Shown here piece after piece: positions 57,907 through 64,000 of a stretch of DNA of 64,000 bases. The first letter of the stretch is position 1. Every line of letters begins with the position of its first letter. The stretch is taken from the NCBI RefSeq assembly GCF_004379255.2, contig NC_056052.1:12556589-12620588 (forward strand), given 5' to 3'. A program made the translations under genes and the position numbers. Source of the DNA: Salvia splendens (taxonomy: Eukaryota; Streptophyta; Magnoliopsida; Lamiales; Lamiaceae). The notes beneath the pieces were generated by a model, which did no database searches, was not told the DNA's origin, and worked only from the letters and a program-made list of their open reading frames with translations.

Positions 57907-58334
57907 AGAACTACGATACAACAGAAAAGGAAATGCTGACCATTGTGTACTCCTTTAAAAAATTTTGACCTTATTTGCTCGGCTCCAAGGTGATTGTTTA
58001 TACTGATCATGCTGCAATCAAATACTTGTTGGCGAAAAGAGTCCAAGCCCAGGTTGATCCGCTGGGTACTATTACTGCAAGAATTCAATTGAGAGGCAAA
58101 AAGATAAAGTAGGGACAGAGAATAAAGTTGTCGATCATCTGAGTAGAATAAATCAAAGGGAAGATAAAGAAGATGTTCCCGACGCTTTTCCAGAAGAACA
58201 ATTATAGTATGCCAAGGGATCGACTGTCTTGATCAGTCTAAAGGATGTGCTTGATTCAACTGATCCAGAGGTAAGCAAGAGACAAGCTGAACCATGGTTT
58301 GCCGTCTTGGCAAATTACATGGTAACTGGAGAAC
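57907..58334 (+). pseudogene. RNase H remainder and linker, large C element
   Basis: After the stop at 57904 the RNase H continues with frame breaks: TTEKEMLTIVYSFKKF, YLLGSKVIVYTDHAAIKYLL, VDHLSRINQREDKED, then PWFAVLANYM before the zinc-binding start of integrase would begin. Integrase is absent, because the sequence is cut at 58334 by an inverted E LTR fragment. Confidence 0.78.
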
Positions 58335-58696
58335 TGATGCACTTTTTATTAGCACTATAAGTACCCGCCAATATACAAAGTAGGTCAGTACCGGATATCG
58401 ATCATGAGGACAATAATCACAGATTGTCTACCTTCTACTAAGCTTCATTCACTATTTGGAATACCGAAAGTTTTGGAGATTTTGAAAAATAAAAACAATT
58501 TGAAAGAAAATAAACAACTAATTGCAAATAATTGAAGAGGTAAAATATGAGAGATAAGAGAATTCCAGGGATGTGCGTTCACAATTATGGTTATACAAAT
58601 TCCAACTACAATACCCTAGCACAGTTTATACTTCGATAGAACGAGTCACATAAGTTTTGCCCTTGCGGCACAAGCGTAGATTACTAACACTAGGAT
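58335..58696 (-). mobile_element. E LTR fragment, inverted
   Basis: The minus strand matches 38860-39226 (…CGTTCTACC…GGGTATTGTAGTTGGAATTTG… and the end TATAGTGC(C/T)AATAAA…ATCA). It begins at TGATGCAC (58335) and loses homology near 58696, so only the last quarter of the LTR is present. Confidence 0.75.
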
Positions 58697-59497
58697 TTCG
58701 ATTTTTTGTTAAAATGTTTGTTTACCGTGCATGAATTCTCTGATCTACTTTTAATTTCAATTTTATGATGCATATTTTAGCTCAAGTGTTCTGTTTCATT
58801 TTGATTTGGTCAGATCTAAGTTTTAAACTTATGTTTTGTCCAGTTGCGAAGAAAATTATGGATGGAGTGTTTTAGGATGTTTACATCTGATAGATGAAGT
58901 TGTTAGAGAAGTTTTACTTTATCGTACGTTTTGCAGGAAATTGCCAGTTGCTAACTTTATTCTGTTTGTCCATTTCAGGAAAGTTTTAGTATGAGTTGAT
59001 CAAGTAGATTTTAGTTAAGCTTTAGCAAGTGGATCAGTGTAGTAGTTTAGTCTCTCAAGTGAAGTAGTTAACTTAACCCACCCCTGGAAAGTATGGCTGC
59101 AGCCATTCTCATTCGTGTCCGCAACAAATGTAAAACACATCATCTCTGTAGGATAGATGCTTACTTCCCTATATTAGTTAATAGTATTTTGGGTTAAGGT
59201 TTTAAAAACGCTCTCGAGTCCTTCCATTCACCTCACTCGAGTCGGATTAAGTCGAGTTGATCAATATGAATCTTTAATGGACCCACTCACCGGCATTCTC
59301 AGGTAGAAGGCACACATAGGCCAGATGGATCAGTCTAACAATTCAACTTGAGCAATTCATGAATCTTTAATGGACCCACTCACCGGCATTCTCAGGTAGA
59401 AGGCACACATAGGCCAGATGGATCAGTCTAACAATTCAACTTGAGCAATTCACAATGATAGGAAGCAAAGTCGGAAGAAAGAAAGATTGCATTTTCA
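58697..59497 (+). mobile_element. C-type 5' LTR, 5'-truncated
   Basis: The right part of a C-type LTR. It has TTAACCCACCCCTGGAAAG (59078), similar to 22867 in C3, and GGGTTAAGGT near 59192. It ends GATTGCATTTTCA at 59497 next to a primer site. The left part, with promoter, is missing. It abuts the E fragment, so the original start is lost. Confidence 0.7.
59266..59452 (+). repeat. 93-bp perfect-looking tandem duplication
   Basis: Two copies of a 93-bp unit starting ATGAATCTTTAATGGACCC (59266 and 59359). I see no differences between them, pointing to a recent event or homogenisation. Confidence 0.9.
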
Positions 59498-59499
59498 AA

Positions 59500-59517
59500 T
59501 GGAGCCGTTGTCGGGGA
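59500..59517 (+). promoter_or_regulatory. Primer binding site, Asp-tRNA type
   Basis: TGGAGCCGTTGTCGGGGA differs at two positions from TGGCGCCGTTGCCGGGGA, the Asp-tRNA primer site of Athila elements. Two bases after the LTR end. Confidence 0.82.
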
Positions 59518-59770
59518 TGATGGCATTTATCCTACAATTGTTGTAGACACTTTGGTGCAAATATTGTTAATATTTTCTATTTCTTTCTTTTGATCATAGT
59601 TTAGGGACAGCTCAGGGAGACAACAGTGAAGAATCATTATCCTCATCTATGTGATAAATGTGCGGAGCAAGTGAACGCATAGATGGGCAGAGTGTCTCTG
59701 GTTTTGTTTAAAAAATTTAGTGTAAATTTTGTGAATAAAATGTTTGTTGTTCTTGTGAATAAACGCATAG
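59518..59770 (+). other. Leader of the right-hand C-type element
   Basis: Non-coding. ACGCATAGATGGGCAGAGTG near 59678 recurs as ACGCATAGATGGGCGGAGCG at 59763, where it includes the gag start. Confidence 0.6.
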
Positions 59771-60350
59771 ATGGGCGGAGCGTCTCAGGTTTTGTTTAAC
59801 CCACAGTTGGAAAGCACCGAGTCCAGAAGGCAAATAGAGGAGGGAGTGGAACCAAACACTGTCCAAGACGAATCACCTCCCACTCCACAAATTATCTCGG
59901 ATGCCAGCAACAAAGAAAGTGAGGGCATCACACTTGTGAGTCTGCTTGAATTAATGGGCACCCCACATTGAAGAGGAGCTACCATGGTTTGTGATCAGAC
60001 AGATGATCCGGAAATATCACTCTATGCCCACATTGAGAACGAACCAACCCATGCTATCTCCCACACCTCTGGGCATGAAGCTATATATGTCAAACCAGAT
60101 CTGCAAACCATCTTACCTGTGTTTTCGGGAGCCAGTGCCGAAAGTCCAATCGAATTCCTTCATGAGTTCAGCAAAATCTACAGAGTGCAGAAAAGGCCAA
60201 AGGGATCGAGTGAGTAGGATTTCAAGCTAAAAGTTATTCCCCTTTCTTTGAAGAGCAAAGCAGATACTTGGTTCTGAGGATTGGAGCCTAACACCATCAA
60301 GACATGGTCAGATTTCAAGGAGGAGTTTCTAAACAAATTCTTTCAAGCAG
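59771..60350 (+). pseudogene. gag of the right-hand C-type element
   Basis: One frame with stops at 59969-59971, 60215-60217 and about 60276: MGGASQVLFNPQLEST, then DDPEISLYAHIENEP, then SPIEFLHEFSKIYRVQKRP, KADTWF and TIKTWSDFKEEFLNKFFQAA. It matches the gag at 39227-39760. It stops matching at about 60350, where the sequence runs into the C2 LTR, so capsid C-terminal part and all pol are missing. Confidence 0.8.
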
Positions 60351-60451
60351 CAAAGTGGCGGGCCTCGAGAATGGGCGCGAATAGAGTATGGATCAAGTTA
60401 TATGGAAGATAACCGAACCGGTTGGATCAGTTAGCAAATGTCGTTGCCACT

Positions 60452-61525
60452 TGATCAATGCAATCTCACTCTCGTTCGTTTCCTACCAAAGTAATTTATA
60501 AACTCCCAATCTCGCACTACTTTAACAGTAAAGCGGCAAGTTCAGGGTTGATCCCACAGAGAAGCTAGTGTATCAAGTGTGTGAGTAGTGAACAGGGGGT
60601 TGGCTGCTGCCACGCTTTACTTTTGGGAGTTTTTAACTACTGATTTTAACTTAGGCAGAAAAGTAACTAACTACTTGCTCAAGGGAAATTGAACTACTGG
60701 GTCAAGTGAATTTCAGACTGGAATGAAAATTAACTACTTAGAACAGTAAACATAATGATGAAACGAAAGCAACTTTGATTAAAACAAAAACTCAGAATAG
60801 TACAACGTGAAATTTAAACTAAGCTAACACTTCGGAACTACGAAAGCAAGTAAATCGAGGAGACCCTCGGCGGGAAACTTAAGAATACGCCGACAGATAT
60901 CAAGTATTCTGCAGCGCTTCTTCGATCACCCTTTCTAACTAAGCATTACTTTATCTAAGCTATCTAGAGAACTGAACTAGCTAGAGAGCTAAACTAAACT
61001 AAACTAAAGACAGAAAGTAAAGGAACGGATTTTTTTAATGTGGTGGCACATCCTCTATTTATAGGCTCGGTACGACCTCCAGCTGGATAACGATCTTGGC
61101 AGGGAATATTCGCTCACGCTGAGTGTGAGCGACTCATCAATTGCTATGTGCTCTCCTTCTAGAATGACGACGCTTTTCAGTAACAGATTCATGACTCAGC
61201 TCTGTCCTTGCGTCTCATATATCAGCGTGTGTCCCCTTCTAGAACGTTGTCCTTGCTAACAGAATAATGCGCACCATCCAGCTCATTGCCTCGCATGTCC
61301 TTCTTCTGGAAGCCTGTGGTCCCCTCCTTGCCTGCTTGGTTACTCCCCTTGATCAACTCCCCCGATTTCTGGCCTTTTTTCGCCTATTGTACTTGCTTGA
61401 TCAGTTTGGCCTTGTTGCATTGGTCAAGCGGCATTCCTGCACATTTAACACTTGCTTTGCGCGATAAACCGATCAAGTAGCGTACATTTTTACCCCTAAA
61501 CCGATGCATGAAATGAGCCTTATCA
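60452..61525 (-). mobile_element. 3' LTR of the minus-strand element C2
   Basis: On the minus strand it starts TGATAAGGCTCATTTCATGC (61525), identical at its start to C1, and ends about GATTGCATTGATCA (60452, judged from similarity to the C LTR end at 59497). TATA box at 61055-61063 (minus). About 1074 bp. Left boundary approximate. Confidence 0.75.
61055..61063 (-). promoter_or_regulatory. TATA box of C2 LTR
   Basis: TATAAATAG on the minus strand, in GAGCCTATAAATAGAGGATG. Confidence 0.65.
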
Positions 61526-63217
61526 AACTGCTCACACTTAAAACATACTTGTCCCCAAGTATAAAGAAAAAGAAAAGAAAAAGATAAGGCAAATTTCAGG
61601 CATGGTTTACTCATTTCAAGAAATTAAAAGAAAACGAAAAAGAAAACAAGACTCAAAATAAAGACACATATTCACATAGATGCATTAGATCGAATAAATT
61701 TCCAACAATCATACCCGAGGTCGAGGTCAATCCATTTTCCAGCAGCTTATGTTTCTTCCTTTTTGCTTTTACTTGATCAAGGTGTCAGTTCGTCAAGATT
61801 GCTCAATTTAAAAACCACTGTTGGATTCACTCAGTCACTCATTTCGCACCAGAGATGGTAGGACTGTTCACTCAGTATTGCCACAAATTTAATACCTTGA
61901 ATCGGATTGCACAAGATAGTTCCTTAAGGTCTTTGTTTCGGGTGTAATGAGGCTTAAGGGTAGTGGTGTATCAAGGTAGGGTCCTAGGGGTTCTGAGTTT
62001 AAAAATATAAATTGTAAAAAGAAAAACACGTGAGTCAAGAAACCAAAGATTTGAACTATTTATTTCACCACTAGATACCTCACTTGGTCAAGTGGCGACT
62101 TCTAGCTTGAATTTTTGGCTTATTTTTATAACTTTCGACTTATCGGGTCAGGTTGCAACTTTTCCTATCCTCTTTTCTCAAACTTTTCTCGATAACAATA
62201 ATTTTTTTTGACTTGATTTCTGACTTGATCAACCTGATTGACTAACTCGCTCAGCCCGGCTACCCTTTTATTTTTACTTTCTATCGTACTGCCCCTTACA
62301 TTGAAATGACTCATCTCTTGACCTCTTTTCCTCACGTGTTTGTAAAAGAAAAAGAAAAAGTATATGGATATGGGTTCTGGTTTCAAAAGAAAGGGTCAAA
62401 GTGTATGGGCTCAACTTGGTTAACTAAGGGGAGCCTTGCTTGACGAGGCGGGTTCGTGGAGCGAAAGAATAACAGGCTCAATGGGTTAAGTCCTAATGCC
62501 TTTAGTCCTTACTACATGTGCAATTTTCATCTAAATATTAAAATTCAACCTCTCGTAAAAATATTTTTCTTTTGTAAAAATAGTAGAAAGTGTTCTACTT
62601 TGGCTTATAACTCACATATAGAAGAGCTTCACAGTAAGTTTAAAAATTGAGCATTTCCATCATACTTACGTCGTTCAAACTGATCAAGTTTTTTGCAATC
62701 AAGTTTCTACATGTAATCATACTGATTTCTTTATCTAACTCTTCCCAAAGTAATCAAGCCTTCCACTTATCCAATTTCATGCATATTGCCTATTTATTAC
62801 TAATTGATATATTGTATTTTCAAAATTTTGACATGTATGACTTTTATTTTCTGGAACTAACCCTCCCCCCTCCCACTGCATATGAACTCGTCCTCGAGGG
62901 GCTGGATGCAGTGGAAAAAGGGTTAGGTACGGGCGACGGCACAACAGAAACCAAGAAAAACTTCTCACACTTAGACCAGACACACTGGGCGAAGTTTGAG
63001 GCAGTGCCAACAATAAAAAATGTCGGTACACACAGAAAAACAATAACCAAAACAAAAGGGAAGATATAAACCAACAAAAACATGCACAACTTCTCACACT
63101 TAGACCCAACACAGGTCTAAGTGTGAGGTGGAGCAGGATAACAGTTATACAAATCAAAAACAAATAAAAGGTAAGATTGTTTAAACTTGAAATGACTAAG
63201 ATTGGGGGGAGGAATAC
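61526..63217 (-). other. 3' region of element C2 with stem-loops
   Basis: Non-coding. It starts (minus strand reading toward the LTR) with stem-loops at 63093-63127 (a perfect 14-bp CTCACACTTAGACC/GGTCTAAGTGTGAG), 62964-63000 (one arm decayed) and 62873-62914 (CCACTGCAT/ATGCAGTGG). A segment at 61800-61880 matches the B-element 3' region (TTCACTCAGTCACTCAT…GGTAGGACTG). It ends with CTTGGGGACAAGTATGTTTT and AAGTGTGAGCAGTT before the LTR. Confidence 0.7.
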
Positions 63218-63584
63218 TCAATGCCTTCTGGGGGGTTGACCGGGAGATGCTGAGGGTGGCCGGGAGGATGATGGGCGCCGAGACGGAAGAGAGCTTGTAG
63301 AGGGAGGTGGTGGTTGGCTGGCAAGGGTTTGTTGGCGGATCGCCTCCAGAATCCTAGCTTGAGCAACCAACTGCGCATGTGAGTTCTCCACCAGCTGCGT
63401 AATCATTTGCTCCATGAGGAGCCTCCATTCATTGTTAGTCCGTGCAGCCTCCTCTGGCTCTGTCGTGGGGACCATCTACAGCCTTCTTTGCTGCCTCTCA
63501 GGGCTTGCCGGACGATCGGCCGTCCTCCTCTCTTCCTCGCGCCTGGTCTCCTGCTGCTCCGTCTGCCTCTCCTTCCTAGCTTTT
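63218..63584 (-). pseudogene. C-terminal end of the C2 env-position gene (tentative)
   Basis: The minus-strand frame has a charged stretch (KERQTEQQETRREEERR), a TAG just before 63475, then MVPTTEPEEAARTNNEWRLL, MEQMITQLVENSHAQLVAQA and a Pro/Ser/Arg-rich tail ending SPGQPPRRH. Position (just upstream of the stem-loop region), the helical segment and the Pro/Arg-rich end match the design of the B-element ATHILA protein, but sequence identity is low. Broken on the upstream side by the A LTR at 63585. Confidence 0.45.
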
Positions 63585-64000
63585 TGTCACGACCGCCCAT
63601 ACAAGGGGTACCACAGACGCGGCGATCGTGACCGACATGCATGGATAACAATTTAAAGGAACAACTTAATTAACTTAAAGAAAGAAAAACAACTTAGTTT
63701 AAGGAGTTTATGGTTATAAATTTTTTTTTAGAAGACTTTAGGCAAAAATACTTGTAAAAAAAAAGACAACGAAAAGAATTTGACTTAAGTAAAACAACAA
63801 TTAATAACTAAAGCAAAACAACATTTAACTTAAATCTCGGAGAATACCATTTTCAAAAGGCAACGTAAATATTTGTTTAAAACCTACCACCACCATGCAT
63901 GTTCAAACACAAAACACAAAGAAAAGATTAAGGTCTTGAGACATAGTTCAAATTATAGCAGCGGAAAAATAAGGTTTAAGGAGTGTCAAGGATAACGCCT
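63585..64000 (-). mobile_element. Family A LTR, 3' end only (minus strand), runs off the right edge
   Basis: Plus strand begins TGTCACGACCGCCCATACAAG, the reverse complement of the A2 LTR end (8931-8975), including the second CGATCGTGAC at about 63622. Presumably inserted in the C2 env-position gene. Flank CTTTT (63580-63584). Confidence 0.8.

Noticed and set aside
62165..63163. Phe/Tyr/Cys-rich frames on both strands in the C2 3' region
   Set aside because: They overlap the stem-loop region and T-rich runs, and are not preserved in the homologous B 3' regions.

Overview
The window is plant nuclear heterochromatin, almost certainly from a eudicot. I see no ordinary host gene, rRNA, tRNA or CRISPR array. 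Nearly every base can be assigned to nested transposable elements. The plant assignment rests on chromovirus and Athila-type Ty3/gypsy proteins, an initiator-Met-tRNA primer site, an Asp-tRNA-like primer site, hAT and Mutator/FAR1-like DNA transposons, and a tRNA-derived SINE. Element letters below are my own labels.

Layout. 1-4563: a minus-strand chromovirus (family A) running off the left edge, with an LTR, a Met primer site, a leader, a short gag-like gene and the integrase C-terminus. 4564-9180: the tail and 3' LTR of an Athila-like element (C1), split by a solo A LTR (5483-8975, target duplication TGTTT). 9181-21590: a minus-strand remnant of an env-like gene, interrupted by a solo LTR of family D (9288-11627, duplication GGGGC) and by an internally deleted A element (11922-21544, duplication GAGTT). 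Each LTR of that A element carries its own solo LTR of family F.

21591-58334 is best read as one Athila-like element (C): 5' LTR, gag, protease, reverse transcriptase and RNase H. It has been inflated from inside by (i) a second Athila-like element E (about 23440-39226), itself hit by a hAT transposon (26585-35179, duplication GCCGGGCT) that contains a 5'-truncated element B; (ii) a solo A LTR (41421-53290) containing a B element with both LTRs (41892-50446); and (iii) a hAT-like element (54402-56965) containing a Mutator-like element with FAR1-type coding fragments and a 42-bp minisatellite. A SINE sits in the 5' LTR of C. 58335-64000 holds an inverted E LTR fragment joined to another C-type LTR with primer site and gag, then a minus-strand Athila-like element (C2) and the start of another A LTR.

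No element is intact. The autonomous functions (integrase, reverse transcriptase, protease, hAT transposase) are each broken or partly missing.

The most striking signal is the first gene of the left-edge chromovirus. Its N-terminus, fixed by an in-frame stop immediately before the ATG, reads MVRTKQTARKSA, matching the histone H3 tail residue for residue from R2 to S10. It is joined to a gag-like segment and an acidic tail, in an element whose integrase is of the type that carries chromodomains. The second signal is a set of stem-loops downstream of the env-like gene in B and C2 elements, one of which shows compensatory base changes.
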